Of a stretch of 64,000 nucleotides of DNA, positions 33,795 through 43,542 are shown piece by piece. Numbering within the stretch: position 1 is the stretch's first letter; each line of letters starts with the position of its first letter. Location of the stretch: NCBI RefSeq assembly GCF_013340305.1, contig NZ_BLVP01000001.1, forward strand, positions 558,001 through 622,000, read 5' to 3'. The translations under genes and the position numbers were made by a program. The notes under the pieces were generated by a model, which had not been told where the DNA came from, searched no databases, and worked only from the letters and a program-made list of their open reading frames with translations. The stretch is from Desulfovibrio psychrotolerans. Lineage in GTDB: Bacteria; Desulfobacterota; Desulfovibrionia; Desulfovibrionales; Desulfovibrionaceae.

Positions 33795-34751
33795 TCAATT
33801 TTCCGGGGTCAATTTTTTCTTCAAAAATTTCAAAAGCTTCTGCGCGGCTTCCAGTTTGGGATTCAAATCCAGCGCCTTATGCATGTACTTCACGGCAGCC
33901 TCGCTGTCTCCGGATTCGTGCAGCGACCGGGCAATGTTGTACATGAGGTGGTCATCGTGCGAGGCAAGCTGCACAGCCCGGGCATAAAACCGCAATGCCT
34001 GCGTATACATGCCATTTTTGCGCAGCTTTATGCCAAACTCGTTGAACATATGTTTATGCGGTGCCTGAAACGCCGCCTCCAGCTCAACCAGCCGCTCAAA
34101 AACGCGTCCGGCCTTTTCCGCCTCCCGCCTGTCCAGATACACCAGTCCCAGCCCAAAGGTGGCGCGCACGTTGGTTTCATCCACCTGCAACGCATTCTGG
34201 AACTCAAACTCCGCGCTGTACAGCTCTCCGTTCTGCCTGTGCCGTTCTCCGCGCGCTATGTTTCCGTTCAGCCTGCGCATGGCGGGCAGCACCCGCAACT
34301 GATACGCCGCCGGATCAGGCAGATACGCATTCAGCAACTCTTCCATGCTTATGCGGAACCGCTCGCCGGACGGCACATCCTGATCATTGATGGTCTGCCC
34401 CCACAGCCGTATGGTCTTTTTGCGTCCCTGCTCTGCAGAAGCATCCTTCGGACCGGGCATGTCCATAAAATTAGGCAGATCAGGCAGGTCAGGCAGATCA
34501 GGCAATTCAGGCAGGTCAGACAACTCAGACGACCCCGGCTCGTTGCCGCTTCCGCCCGTCTCCGCGGGTCCGCTCTCCGCCTCTTCCGTTACCGGCAGGG
34601 GTTCAGGCGCGCCGTCCGGCTCCTGCTCAACATAGACCAGCACATTCTGCATAACGGTACGGCGGGTTGCCCCGAACCCGATCTTCATCTCCTTGTCCGT
34701 GGAAAACACCCCCCGGACAGGATACATAAGCTCATACTCACCGTATGCCAC
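33795..34751 (-). CDS. Tetratricopeptide repeat protein (2), with a repeat-derived linker
   Basis: 318 residues from the GTG at 34751, preceded by AGGAGGAG; an upstream TTG is less likely. Residues 9-45 (LMYPVRGVFSTDKEMKIGFGATRR) match the N-terminus of TPR protein 1, and from about residue 150 the TPR region runs parallel (YSAEFEFQNALQVDETNVRATFGLGLVYL, RNGMYTQALRFYARA). Between them is an acidic/Pro linker of about 80 residues, including LPELPDLPDLPDLP (about 80-93), made by a 9-bp tandem repeat, that the paralogue lacks. Clearly tandem duplicates. Confidence 0.87.
   Translation of the reverse strand: MAYGEYELMYPVRGVFSTDKEMKIGFGATRRTVMQNVLVYVEQEPDGAPEPLPVTEEAESGPAETGGSGNEPGSSELSDLPELPDLPDLPDLPNFMDMPGPKDASAEQGRKKTIRLWGQTINDQDVPSGERFRISMEELLNAYLPDPAAYQLRVLPAMRRLNGNIARGERHRQNGELYSAEFEFQNALQVDETNVRATFGLGLVYLDRREAEKAGRVFERLVELEAAFQAPHKHMFNEFGIKLRKNGMYTQALRFYARAVQLASHDDHLMYNIARSLHESGDSEAAVKYMHKALDLNPKLEAAQKLLKFLKKKLTPEN
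34471..34533. repeat. Tandem repeat, seven 9-bp units in the TPR protein 2 linker
   Basis: TTAGGCAGA, TCAGGCAGG, TCAGGCAGA, TCAGGCAAT, TCAGGCAGG, TCAGACAAC, TCAGACGAC. In frame, giving (LPD)n on the coding strand. Confidence 0.95.
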
Positions 34752-35025
34752 GGACTCCTCCTCCAGCCTCCCTTCCAGACGGCCCGCCAAAAGACTGCGC
34801 CCCCGCAAGGCCCCTCAGCAAAGAACCATCAGGACCGGACCACGGCCACGCACACGCCTGGGCCTGACCATTTCACGTCAACGCGGCAGTCAACCATTTT
34901 CAAATGACCTTCCTGCCCATAGGCATCCGCCCTGTTGCATGCTATGACTATCCATATTGCTCCCCGTATGTGACAAGACGAAGAAACGGCACCAACCGTT
35001 ACCCGACCACCGCAGGAGGAACCCC

Positions 35026-37272
35026 ATGCCCCGCCATCTCTGTATCCACGGCCACCTGTACCAGCCGCCGCGCGAAGACCCGTGGCTGGGAGACATCCTC
35101 CCCGAAGACAGTGCCGCCCCCGCCGAAAACTGGAACCAGCGCATCACGCGGGAAAGCTACGCCCCGCTCGCATGGGCCCGGCGTCTGGACAGTGAAGGGC
35201 GCATTGCCGACATCATGAACTGCTACGAGTGGATGAGCTTTAACGTAGGCCCCACGCTGCTTTCATGGCTGGAGCAGGCCGCCCCCTCCACCTACGCCCG
35301 CATGCTGCAAGGCGACAAGATAAGCCTTGCCCGTTGGGGTCACGGCAACGCAATGGCACAAGTATTTCATCATATCATCATGCCTCTGGCTTCCGCGCAA
35401 GACAAGAATTTAGAAATTGCATGGGCCCGTGCCGACTTCAAAAAACGATTCGGCCGCGAGCCGGAAGGCATGTGGCTGGCAGAATGCGCGGCAGATATCC
35501 CCACGCTGGAAGAACTGGCGCGGCAAGGCATCCGTTTCACCATTCTGGCTCCACGTCAGGCCGCCTTTGTAGCAGACATAGACTCACAGGAATGGCACCC
35601 CGTGCATGACGGGCATGTGGACATCTCCGTCCCCTATGCCGTGGACCTGCCCTCCGGTGCGAGCATGGCGGTATTCTTCTACAACGGCCCCCTCTCGCAG
35701 GCCGCGGCCTTTGAACGGCTGCTGCAGGACGGCGAAACGTTCTGGAACCGGCTGAGCGGTGCCGCTGGCAACGGTCTGCTCACCGTCTGCACAGACGGAG
35801 AAACCTACGGGCACCACTTCACCTTCGGCGAAATGGCGCTTGCCCACGTGCTCGGGCAAGCCATAAGCGGCAGAGACGACACGCGCCTCACAAACTACGC
35901 CGCCTATCTGGAAGCCCACCCGCCCACCCGCAAGGTCCGCATCCACGAACCCAGTTCATGGAGCTGCGCCCACGGTGTGGAACGCTGGAAAAGCGACTGC
36001 GGTTGCACAGACGGCGGCCACCCCCTGTGGAACCAGCGCTGGCGCGGCCCGCTGCGCGATGCCCTTACCCTGATGAAAAAGGCGGCAGACACCCATTTTC
36101 AGGCCACCGCCCCCGCGCTGTTCATTCATCCGGCCAAAGCTCTCACCGCCTACGGCGAAACCCTGTGCGACCGCGATGCCCGCGAACAGTTCGCCGCCGC
36201 GCACCTTTTGCCCACCCTCACGGATGAGCACCGGCGCACCGCATGGCAGCTGCTCGCCATGCAGGAGCAATCTCTGGCCGCCTTCGCCAGTTGCGCATGG
36301 TTTTTTGACGAGATATCCCGCATAGAACCCGTAAACGGCATGACCTTCGCCCTGCGCGCCATGGAGCTGCTCAAAGCCACAGGCGGGCCGGACATGGAGC
36401 AGCCCTTTGCGCAGGCCCTTTCCCTCGCCCGCTCCAACAAACCGGAAGAAGGCACGGGAGAAGACATATTCCGCAACCATGTTCTCCCGCGCAGAGAAGG
36501 CGCGGCCAGCATCATCCTGCAGGCCATGCTGCGCCTGTGGGCAGAAAAACGCCTGCCCTGCCCCGGCATCCGCAGCACCGTGCAGTGGCGTAACGTGTCT
36601 GTGGTCATCCTGCCCACAGATGCCGTGGGCGGCAGTCTTTCAGGCGAGGCCCGCATCCGGTGGTTCCCGGAACCGGAAGGCGCACCCGTGCAATGGGAAT
36701 GGACACCTCCCAAAGCGGGCGGCATCCGCCAGACCTCCATCACCCTTTCCGGCCCGGGGGGCAACGTCACCCACACCTTTGAGCAACTGCCGCGCAACAA
36801 GCGGCAGGCCATTGCCATGCGCGCCATGGAGATGGCAAACATCCAGCGTCTTGCCGCCTTTGAGGAAGACGCCGCCAATGCCGCCGCCCTGTTCGAACCG
36901 TGGACAGAGGCCCAGCACGACCAGCCCATGGGCCACCACTGGAAGGCCATCGCCCCCGCCCTGGCCATCGCCTACATGAAGCACCCCTCGCTCACAGAGC
37001 CCCAGCGCAGACAGATAGCCCGCTACCTCACGGAATCGGGCCTGCTCGCGGCAGGCGGCAGAGAACTCATAACCGCATGGCTCACCCAGCGGCTGCTGCG
37101 GTTTTTGGAAGGACCGGAAGACAAGCTGGAACGGGCGGCGTCCTTTGTAACGCGCGCGCACACCCTGCTTTCGCACCCGGACCTCTGGGCCGTGCAGAAC
37201 AGGGCGTGGGAAAAGGGGCTTAAGGGAGACGCCATGCGCGCCTTTGCCGCCGCCATCGGCTTCCGCGTCTGA
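35026..37272 (+). CDS. Glycoside hydrolase family 57-type protein with DUF3536
   Basis: 748 residues from the ATG at 35026 (AGGAGG 6-7 nt upstream). N-terminal MPRHLCIHGHLYQPPREDPWL and MNCYEWMSFNVGPTLLSWLE are the GH57 polysaccharide-deacetylase-like barrel; GMWLAECAADIPTLEELARQGIRFTILAP contains the nucleophile-region Glu, and TVCTDGETYGHHF a second acidic motif. The long C-terminal half from about residue 290 (SSWSCAHGVERWKSDCGC) is the DUF3536 part. GH57 enzymes act on alpha-glucans such as glycogen. Cytoplasmic, no signal peptide. Its own terminator follows. Confidence 0.9.
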   Translation: MPRHLCIHGHLYQPPREDPWLGDILPEDSAAPAENWNQRITRESYAPLAWARRLDSEGRIADIMNCYEWMSFNVGPTLLSWLEQAAPSTYARMLQGDKISLARWGHGNAMAQVFHHIIMPLASAQDKNLEIAWARADFKKRFGREPEGMWLAECAADIPTLEELARQGIRFTILAPRQAAFVADIDSQEWHPVHDGHVDISVPYAVDLPSGASMAVFFYNGPLSQAAAFERLLQDGETFWNRLSGAAGNGLLTVCTDGETYGHHFTFGEMALAHVLGQAISGRDDTRLTNYAAYLEAHPPTRKVRIHEPSSWSCAHGVERWKSDCGCTDGGHPLWNQRWRGPLRDALTLMKKAADTHFQATAPALFIHPAKALTAYGETLCDRDAREQFAAAHLLPTLTDEHRRTAWQLLAMQEQSLAAFASCAWFFDEISRIEPVNGMTFALRAMELLKATGGPDMEQPFAQALSLARSNKPEEGTGEDIFRNHVLPRREGAASIILQAMLRLWAEKRLPCPGIRSTVQWRNVSVVILPTDAVGGSLSGEARIRWFPEPEGAPVQWEWTPPKAGGIRQTSITLSGPGGNVTHTFEQLPRNKRQAIAMRAMEMANIQRLAAFEEDAANAAALFEPWTEAQHDQPMGHHWKAIAPALAIAYMKHPSLTEPQRRQIARYLTESGLLAAGGRELITAWLTQRLLRFLEGPEDKLERAASFVTRAHTLLSHPDLWAVQNRAWEKGLKGDAMRAFAAAIGFRV

Positions 37273-37310
37273 CATAGCGTATAAGGCCACGCATTCAGCC
37301 CACAAAAAAA

Positions 37311-37343
37311 GCCACGCCGCATGCGGAATCCGTATGCGGCGTG
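37311..37343. terminator. Terminator after the GH57 gene
   Basis: CCACGCCGCAT and ATGCGGCGTGG arms with A-run before and GAGAAAA after; an imperfect inner stem. Lies between convergent genes. Confidence 0.75.
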
Positions 37344-37372
37344 GAGAAAATCTGCGTTTATGAAGGGTCTTT

Positions 37373-37828
37373 CTACACGGCTCCGCGCAGCATGGGCTGA
37401 GCCTGCGATGCCCGAAAAGCTTCATCCGCGCGCGCATAGGCGGCCATGCCCACCTTGCGCGTCCATGCTCCTGCCTCCTGCCCTGCCAGCCCGTTCAGGT
37501 CGTCCTGCCCATTCATGCCGGAAAGCAGTTGCAGGGGCACGCCTGCTGCCTGCCGCAGCCCCGGAATATCAGCATTCCGCACCGCTTCATCCTGCAAAGA
37601 CGCCCCGCCGGAATCTCCCATGGCGGAGCGGGCGCGCCCAAGCGTTTCTTCGGAAGAAGCACCCTCTTCCGTCTCATAGCGCACCCCAAACTTGCCAATG
37701 CGAAATCCCATGCGGGTGGAGGTACGCACGTCACGAGCCGCCGCCGCGGCTTCCAGCCGCTCGGTTGCCGCAGCACGTGCGTAGGCAGAAAACCCGCGCA
37801 CGGCGCTACTTGTGACGTCAATCTCCAT
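37373..37828 (-). CDS. Conserved-looking protein of unknown function, 151 aa
   Basis: AGGAG lies 5 nt before the ATG. Residues: MEIDVTSSAVRGFSAYARAAATERLEAAAAARDVRT (helical, Ala/Arg-rich), a middle stretch with GFRIGKFGVRYETEEG, then an acidic-helical C-terminus ending in QAQPMLRGAV. Soluble, no signal peptide. No family recognised. It is convergent to the GH57 gene and divergent from the PhoH gene. Confidence 0.65.
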   Translation of the reverse strand: MEIDVTSSAVRGFSAYARAAATERLEAAAAARDVRTSTRMGFRIGKFGVRYETEEGASSEETLGRARSAMGDSGGASLQDEAVRNADIPGLRQAAGVPLQLLSGMNGQDDLNGLAGQEAGAWTRKVGMAAYARADEAFRASQAQPMLRGAV

Positions 37829-38282
37829 ATACTCTCCTAACCATTGTCAGCGGATTCTGTGCAGTCTTTGCACTCAGCAGGTAACAGCCTTACCAAGGTT
37901 AAGGATACGCCTTCTCAGACGCAGAAGCAAGTGCCGCCCGCAGGTTCTACCGCAGCACAGCGTATCCTCCGCTTCCGCAGCACGACATCTGCTTGTCCGT
38001 GCGCAGACACACGCCCGTAACATGCCCACCCTATTCTTGGGCATCGGCAGCAGCAGAGTATGCCCCCTGCGCCTGCCGCGACCATACCGTCACAGAGGTA
38101 CGCATGCCGCACCCCCGCCACCGGGTCGCTTTCTGGGCTTCCCCGGTCCTTCCCCGCCGCTCTGCGCGGAGCAATCGACACGCACAGGCTTTTTACAGTA
38201 TCATCACATCGCAATCCCCCGGCACGGGGCACATGCCCCTGCGGGGTACACCGCACCAGCCACCTCAACCAAAGGGGTCTTC
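37829..38282. other. Intergenic region upstream of the PhoH-type gene
   Basis: 454 bases. The PhoH frame is open across it, but translation is not conserved and no ribosome binding site fits; I see no other gene or RNA. Confidence 0.5.
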
Positions 38283-39473
38283 ATGGGCAGGAAAAACTAT
38301 GTCCTCGATACCAACGTGCTTATCGAAAATCCGGACTGCATCCACAACCTGCGCAACGGTGAAGAGAACAACATCTTCATCCCCTATCACGTCCTCATCG
38401 AACTCAATTCCCTGAAGACGAACCCACGCCTGAGACACATCATCTCGCGCGTGGTGGACACCCTGCTCGCCAACAAAGAGGTCATTCAGTTCATCCGCAA
38501 CGATTCCAGCATCTCCCGGTTCACCGAGGAGGTAGTGGATAACTTCATCCTGCGCGAAATAACCGCCGCGCACATAGATACCCCCATCCTCGTCACCAAC
38601 GACAAGATCCTGCGCCTCCAAGCCGGGCTTTCCGGCATTGAAAGCGAAGAACTGCGCGATTCCCGCCCCTTTGAATCCGAATCACAACGCTACACCGGAT
38701 TCGTAGACCCGTCCGAGCCCAAAGTGCCCAACTCCTTTTCATGGCATGAGGGCAAGCCCATGTTTCATGGTACAGAAGGTGATGTCCTCATCACCTACCA
38801 GATGAACGTGTGGAACGTAAAACCTCGCAACATCTACCAAAACCTTGCTCTCATGCTCATGCAGCGCGAAGATCTGGACCTCGTCTCCGTGCAGTCAGAG
38901 GCAGGCTACGGCAAAACCTACCTCGCCCTTGCCACAGCCCTTTATCTGGCACTGGAACGCAAGCTCTATGAAAAGATATACGTGGTGAAGCCACTCATCG
39001 AACTCGGCACCAAAATGGGCTACCTGCCCGGCGATGTACGCGAAAAAATGGAGCCATACGTCAAATACATCCAAGACCTGCTGGTCAAGCTCCACACGTT
39101 GCGCCCCGCCAACCGTATCTTCGCCAACCCCGGCGAAGACACCCTGCGCTATAACCCCAAACGGTTCGAAATCCTCCCCCTTGCCTACATCCGGGGCATG
39201 AATATCGAAAACGCGGTGGTCATTGTAGATGAGTCGCAAAACCTCTCCCGTGTGGAAATGCGCGCCCTGCTCACCCGCATGGGCGAAAACGTAAAATGCT
39301 TCTGCCTTGGCGACACCCGGCAGGTAGACAACCCCTATCTCAATGATGCCAACAACGGCCTGAACTGGGTGGTCCGCAAACTCAAGGGGTTCCCCAACTA
39401 CGCTCACATGGTGCTCAAGGGCGAACGCTCGCGCGGTCCCATCACAGACATGGTCCTCAAGTCCAAACTCTGA
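38283..39473 (+). CDS. PIN-PhoH family ATPase/ribonuclease
   Basis: 396 residues from the ATG at 38283 (AAAGGGG 6 nt upstream). N-terminal PIN domain (about 1-130) begins KNYVLDTNVLIENP with the first acidic metal ligand D9 and later TNDKI with Asp. C-terminal PhoH ATPase from about residue 165: Walker A SEAGYGKTYLALATA, Walker B AVVIVDESQNL, followed by LTRMGENVKCFCLGDTRQVD. PhoH2-type proteins unwind and cleave RNA. It stands alone between a terminator-bounded pair of genes; the name PhoH is historical and need not mean phosphate control. Confidence 0.93.
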   Translation: MGRKNYVLDTNVLIENPDCIHNLRNGEENNIFIPYHVLIELNSLKTNPRLRHIISRVVDTLLANKEVIQFIRNDSSISRFTEEVVDNFILREITAAHIDTPILVTNDKILRLQAGLSGIESEELRDSRPFESESQRYTGFVDPSEPKVPNSFSWHEGKPMFHGTEGDVLITYQMNVWNVKPRNIYQNLALMLMQREDLDLVSVQSEAGYGKTYLALATALYLALERKLYEKIYVVKPLIELGTKMGYLPGDVREKMEPYVKYIQDLLVKLHTLRPANRIFANPGEDTLRYNPKRFEILPLAYIRGMNIENAVVIVDESQNLSRVEMRALLTRMGENVKCFCLGDTRQVDNPYLNDANNGLNWVVRKLKGFPNYAHMVLKGERSRGPITDMVLKSKL

Positions 39474-39513
39474 TACCCGCAGGCGAAAAAAGACTCCGGC
39501 TGCCCGATACCGT

Positions 39514-39556
39514 CCCCGCCGTGTGCCATACAAAGCCACGGCGGGGGCTTTATTTT
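39514..39556 (+). terminator. Terminator after the PhoH-type gene
   Basis: CCCCGCCGTG (39514-39523) and CACGGCGGGG (39537-39546) followed by GGCTTTATTTTT. Confidence 0.85.
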
Positions 39557-39749
39557 TGCGGCATCAGGCACACCACCTCTCTCTGTCACACAAACGTGAC
39601 AAAGCCGTCACGTCATCTTCGCCCACATGCTCCATGTAGACGCAGTCCATACCCGCCGCACGGCGGGGCGGGCATACACATTTCCGTAACACATGAGACA
39701 CTCCCTCCCCGCTGCCCGGGGTTCCCGCAACTTCAAGGTGCACACCGCC

Positions 39750-42293
39750 ATGTTCAACACCCTCTCCTTCCGCAACAAACTCATAGTCGGTTCGCTGGTC
39801 ATGGTGCTTACGGCCATGGTCAGCATGCTGGCCACCAGCTTCGTGGATACCAAGCGGGGCTACATCCGGCAGGGGCGCGAGGCGCTGCGCAACGTATCCC
39901 AAATCCTCATGGAATCCGCCCAGTTTCAAGATACCCTCAACCGCAACAAGATAGGCTCAGACCTCAAGCTCATGCAGTTGCAGTTCGGGTTGTCCGGCTT
40001 CCCCATCCCGGAAATATTCATGGAAGTGGAAGCGGAAATCGTGCACGAATCGACCGGAGAACGGGAAAAGACCGTGCTGCCGGGATTCAAGCTCGGGGCT
40101 GTCTACCTGAACGAAAACACAGACCTTGTAGACCGCATCCACGATCTCGCGGGGGTGGGGGCCTCCGTGCTGCAACTGCATCAGGGCAAGCTGATCCGTG
40201 TTGCTACCAGCGTCCGCAATGCTTCCGGTGCAACCGACCAGTGGACCTATCTGCCGCAGACGCATCAGGCCGTAGCAGCAACCAATGCGGGAACCAGCGT
40301 CACCGGCATCTATAAAATAGCCGGGGAATGGCAGCTTGCCATGTACGCTCCCATCAAGGGCATGGAGGGCGCAGAGATACTGGGTGCCATGGAAGTGGCG
40401 CGTCCCCTGCTTTCACCGGAATTTGCCGCCGCCGTGGTGCGGCACAACGTGGACGGCAAGGGCTATTCCTTTGCCTACGATGCACAGGGCGTCATTCTCA
40501 TCCATCCGGACAAACACCTGCTCGGCACAAACATCCATGAGCAGCCTTGGGCAACGGCCCTGCAACAGGCAGGCACATCACCGGAAAAGGCAGCCCGTAG
40601 CCTCACCTATGTCCATGATGATGCGGAATACGAAGCCTATGCCGATGTCTATGCTCCGTGGGGCATCACCTTCGTTACCACCGTGCAGAGAGAAGACCTC
40701 ATGGCCGGAGTGGACAAACGCCTCTGGACAAGCGCAGCTGTTGCCGCCGCCGTCACCCTTCCTCTGGTGGCACTGGTCATCTGGCTTATGGTGCGCCAGC
40801 TCATGCTTCCCATGCGCCGCCTCTCCATGCTGGCGCAGGAAGTGGCACAGGGCAACTTCGACTACACCTTCGACTACGTGCCCAACGACACCATAGGCAC
40901 CACCGTGCGCGCGGTAAAAACCATGGTGGGCGAACTCAAAAGGCGGCTCGGCTTCAGTCAGGGCGTGCTGGACGGCATCGTGGTACCCTGCGCCGTGGTG
41001 AACCTCAAAAATGAGATAACCCATGTCAACGCCGAAGCACTCTCGGTGCTTCGCCGCAGCGGCGCCCCGTGGGACTACACGGGCAAACCCCTCGGAGAAC
41101 TGCTGTACGGCGCGGCAAACGGCTCCGGCGCAGACCGCAGAACCTTCACCCGTCGCAGCATGGAACAGCACGCCCGCGTGGCGGAAGACGCCGTGTTCGA
41201 CCCGCAGGGCGACGGACGCGAAGTCGTGCTGCACATCGTTTCCACCCCCATTTACGACATGGACGGCGAACTTCTGGGAGCCATCTCCCTGTGGATAGAC
41301 CTCACGCACGAACGCGCGCAGCATGCGCGGCTGGATGCGCAGAACGCGGTCATCGCCGCCACCGCGCGCGAGGCGGACGAGATAGCCCGCCGCGTCGCCT
41401 CCTCGGCACAGGAGCTTTCCCTGCAGGTCAGCCACGCCAGCGAAGGCGCGGCGCGGCAGCTTGAGCACGTGCGCGAAGTCACCTCAGCCATGGACCACAT
41501 GGACTCCTCGGTCACGGAAATAGGCCGCAAGGCAGGCAGCGCGGTGGAACTGGCCAAAGGCTCCGTACAGGTAGCCGAAGCAGGGCGCAAAGTGGTGCAG
41601 TCCTCTATGGAGGTCATGCACCGCGTGCACGGGCAGGTGGCCCACATGCAGAACACCGTGGAAGAACTGGGCATACAGGCAGAGGGCATTGGCCAGATCA
41701 TGGGCGTTATTTCAGATATTGCGGACCAGACCAACCTGCTGGCACTGAACGCCGCCATAGAAGCCGCACGCGCGGGCGACGCGGGCCGTGGTTTCGCCGT
41801 GGTCGCGGACGAGGTGCGCAAGCTTGCGGAAAAAACCATGAGCGCCACCGGACAGGTGGGGCAGCGCATCCGGTCCATACAAGAATCCACGCGCGGCTTC
41901 ATAGAAAGCACAGCCTCCGTTGCCCGTGCCGTACAGGAAAGCGACCACCTCGCCACCCGTTCAGGCGGCGCGCTGGATGATATCCTCAGCCGTATCCAGC
42001 AGTCGGAAAGCGAAATCTGCGTCATTGCAAACATGGCACAGGAGCAGACCCTCGGCGTAAAGAGCGTGTCCGCCGCTGTAACAGACGTGGACGGCATCGC
42101 CCGCGAAACCGCGCAGGCCATGGCGGAATCGGCAGATGCGGTAAACATACTCTCACGCCTCGCCCATGAACTGCAGCGCGCAATGGACGGAATGTCTCTG
42201 GAAAATCAAGATGATACACAGCACAACATGCAGACGGACGCTCTTTCCGAAAGCCGCAGGGCCGGGAACGCTGATCGGCGTGCAGAGATATAA
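39750..42293 (+). CDS. Methyl-accepting chemotaxis protein with Cache and PAS domains
   Basis: 847 residues from ATG 39750 (AAGG 11 nt upstream); ATG 39693 is the alternative. Order: membrane helix (about 11-31), periplasmic Cache-type ligand-binding domain (about 35-325, with the Cache hallmark [20 protein letters not shown]), second helix (about 330-355), HAMP (to about 405), a PAS-like domain (about 405-515), then the cytoplasmic signalling hairpin with the highly conserved tip [39 protein letters not shown]. Receptor for chemotaxis or a related pathway through CheW/CheA; the ligand is unknown. Immediately upstream of the pst genes but probably not co-regulated. Confidence 0.93.
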   Translation: MFNTLSFRNKLIVGSLVMVLTAMVSMLATSFVDTKRGYIRQGREALRNVSQILMESAQFQDTLNRNKIGSDLKLMQLQFGLSGFPIPEIFMEVEAEIVHESTGEREKTVLPGFKLGAVYLNENTDLVDRIHDLAGVGASVLQLHQGKLIRVATSVRNASGATDQWTYLPQTHQAVAATNAGTSVTGIYKIAGEWQLAMYAPIKGMEGAEILGAMEVARPLLSPEFAAAVVRHNVDGKGYSFAYDAQGVILIHPDKHLLGTNIHEQPWATALQQAGTSPEKAARSLTYVHDDAEYEAYADVYAPWGITFVTTVQREDLMAGVDKRLWTSAAVAAAVTLPLVALVIWLMVRQLMLPMRRLSMLAQEVAQGNFDYTFDYVPNDTIGTTVRAVKTMVGELKRRLGFSQGVLDGIVVPCAVVNLKNEITHVNAEALSVLRRSGAPWDYTGKPLGELLYGAANGSGADRRTFTRRSMEQHARVAEDAVFDPQGDGREVVLHIVSTPIYDMDGELLGAISLWIDLTHERAQHARLDAQNAVIAATAREADEIARRVASSAQELSLQVSHASEGAARQLEHVREVTSAMDHMDSSVTEIGRKAGSAVELAKGSVQVAEAGRKVVQSSMEVMHRVHGQVAHMQNTVEELGIQAEGIGQIMGVISDIADQTNLLALNAAIEAARAGDAGRGFAVVADEVRKLAEKTMSATGQVGQRIRSIQESTRGFIESTASVARAVQESDHLATRSGGALDDILSRIQQSESEICVIANMAQEQTLGVKSVSAAVTDVDGIARETAQAMAESADAVNILSRLAHELQRAMDGMSLENQDDTQHNMQTDALSESRRAGNADRRAEI

Positions 42294-42303
42294 TTACCGA
42301 CAC

Positions 42304-42372
42304 GGTATTGTAACGAACGCTACAACGAGTCGTAACGCACACGGCATAGAAAGGTTCTGCGCGTTACAACGC
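42304..42372 (+). promoter_or_regulatory. Candidate PhoB-box region upstream of pstS
   Basis: Short, irregularly repeated TAACG/CAACG elements (42311, 42323, 42333, 42367) spaced 10-12 nt apart, as in direct-repeat Pho boxes, within 110 nt of the pstS start. The consensus in this lineage is not known to me. Confidence 0.3.
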
Positions 42373-42411
42373 ACTTCACGTAAATAACTCTACAGACTTT
42401 GGAGGTCTCTG

Positions 42412-43446
42412 ATGAAAGGCTTTTCGAAAATCGCATTGGCGCTGGCGCTGACCCTGTCGCTTGCCGGATTCGCCCATGCACGTGACCAGATCCGCATCGT
42501 CGGCTCCAGCACCGTCTATCCCTTCTCCAGCGCGGTGGCAGAAGAATTCGGCGCCATCAACGCCCAGTTCAAGTCCCCGGTTGTCGAATCCACCGGTTCC
42601 GGCGGCGGGCACAAGCTGTTCATGGCCGGTGTGGGTCCCGAAACGCCGGACATCACCAACTCTTCCCGCCGCATGAAGAAAAGCGAACTGGAAACCAACA
42701 TCAAGAACGGCGTGACCGAAGTCACCGAAGCCAAGATCGGTTTTGACGGCATCGTCATCGCCCAGAACATCGGCAACGCCGACCTCGACCTTTCCCTGAA
42801 GGAACTCGCCCTTGCCGTGCTGGAAGAAGTTCCTGCAGATGGCAAGCTCGTGCCCAACCCCTACAAGACCTGGAAAGACATCAATCCCAACCTGCCCGAC
42901 CGCAAGATCGTAATCTACGGCCCCCCCGCCACCTCCGGCACCCGTGACGCCTTTGTGGAAATGGTCGTGGAAGTGTTCACCGCCAAGGACGAAACCTTCA
43001 ACGCTGTGCTCGGCAAGGATGCCAGCAAGTACAAGAAGATCCGTCAGGACGGCCCCTACGTGCCCGCCGGTGAAAACGACAACCTCATCGTCCAGAAGCT
43101 GACCAAGGACACTGAAGCCGTGGGCATCTTCGGCTACAGCTTCCTCTCCGAGAACAAGGACCAGATCAAGGGCTGCCCCGTGGGCGGCGTTGCCCCCACC
43201 TTCGATAACATCTCCGGCGGCAAATACCCCATTTCCCGTAGCCTCTTCTTCTACATCAAGAACGCTCACATCGGCAAAATCCCCGGCCTCAAGGAATACG
43301 TGGAACTGTTCATGTCTGAGAACATGATCGGCGAAAACGGCTACCTGAAGACCATCGGCCTCATTCCCCTGCCTGCCGCAGAGCGCGAGCAGGTGCGTAA
43401 AGACGTCACCGGCTTCAAGAAGCTTGCCCTTGAAGATCTGAAGTAG
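42412..43446 (+). CDS. pstS: Periplasmic phosphate-binding protein
   Basis: 344 residues; GGAGG 6 nt before the ATG. Signal peptide (MKGFSKIALALALTLSLAGFAHA). RIVGSSTVYPFSSAVAEEF and ESTGSGGGHKLFM are the N-terminal phosphate-binding loops of the PBP-like fold, and PPATSGTRDAFVEMVV is the conserved second loop. Captures phosphate for the ABC importer encoded downstream. High codon bias suggests strong expression. A hairpin separates it from pstC. Confidence 0.95.
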   Translation: MKGFSKIALALALTLSLAGFAHARDQIRIVGSSTVYPFSSAVAEEFGAINAQFKSPVVESTGSGGGHKLFMAGVGPETPDITNSSRRMKKSELETNIKNGVTEVTEAKIGFDGIVIAQNIGNADLDLSLKELALAVLEEVPADGKLVPNPYKTWKDINPNLPDRKIVIYGPPATSGTRDAFVEMVVEVFTAKDETFNAVLGKDASKYKKIRQDGPYVPAGENDNLIVQKLTKDTEAVGIFGYSFLSENKDQIKGCPVGGVAPTFDNISGGKYPISRSLFFYIKNAHIGKIPGLKEYVELFMSENMIGENGYLKTIGLIPLPAAEREQVRKDVTGFKKLALEDLK

Positions 43447-43467
43447 AAATAACCCGCTCCCATCGGT

Positions 43468-43494
43468 CGGCGGAGGCACACCAAGCCTCCGCCG
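43468..43494 (+). other. Stable hairpin between pstS and pstC
   Basis: Perfect 10-bp stem CGGCGGAGGC / GCCTCCGCCG with a 7-nt loop, no T run. Such intercistronic hairpins often protect the upstream mRNA or partly terminate, giving more PstS than permease. Confidence 0.6.
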
Positions 43495-43542
43495 GCCTTC
43501 ACACTTTCCGGAAGGGGCACCTTCCGCAAACCGGGAACACTC

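Noticed and set aside
37812-38282. N-terminal extension of the PhoH-type protein
   Set aside because: The PIN domain begins right at the ATG at 38283, with a suitable ribosome binding site.
42304-42372. Well-defined Pho box
   Set aside because: Kept only as a weak regulatory candidate: spacing of the TAACG/CAACG units is irregular and the consensus for this lineage is not known to me.
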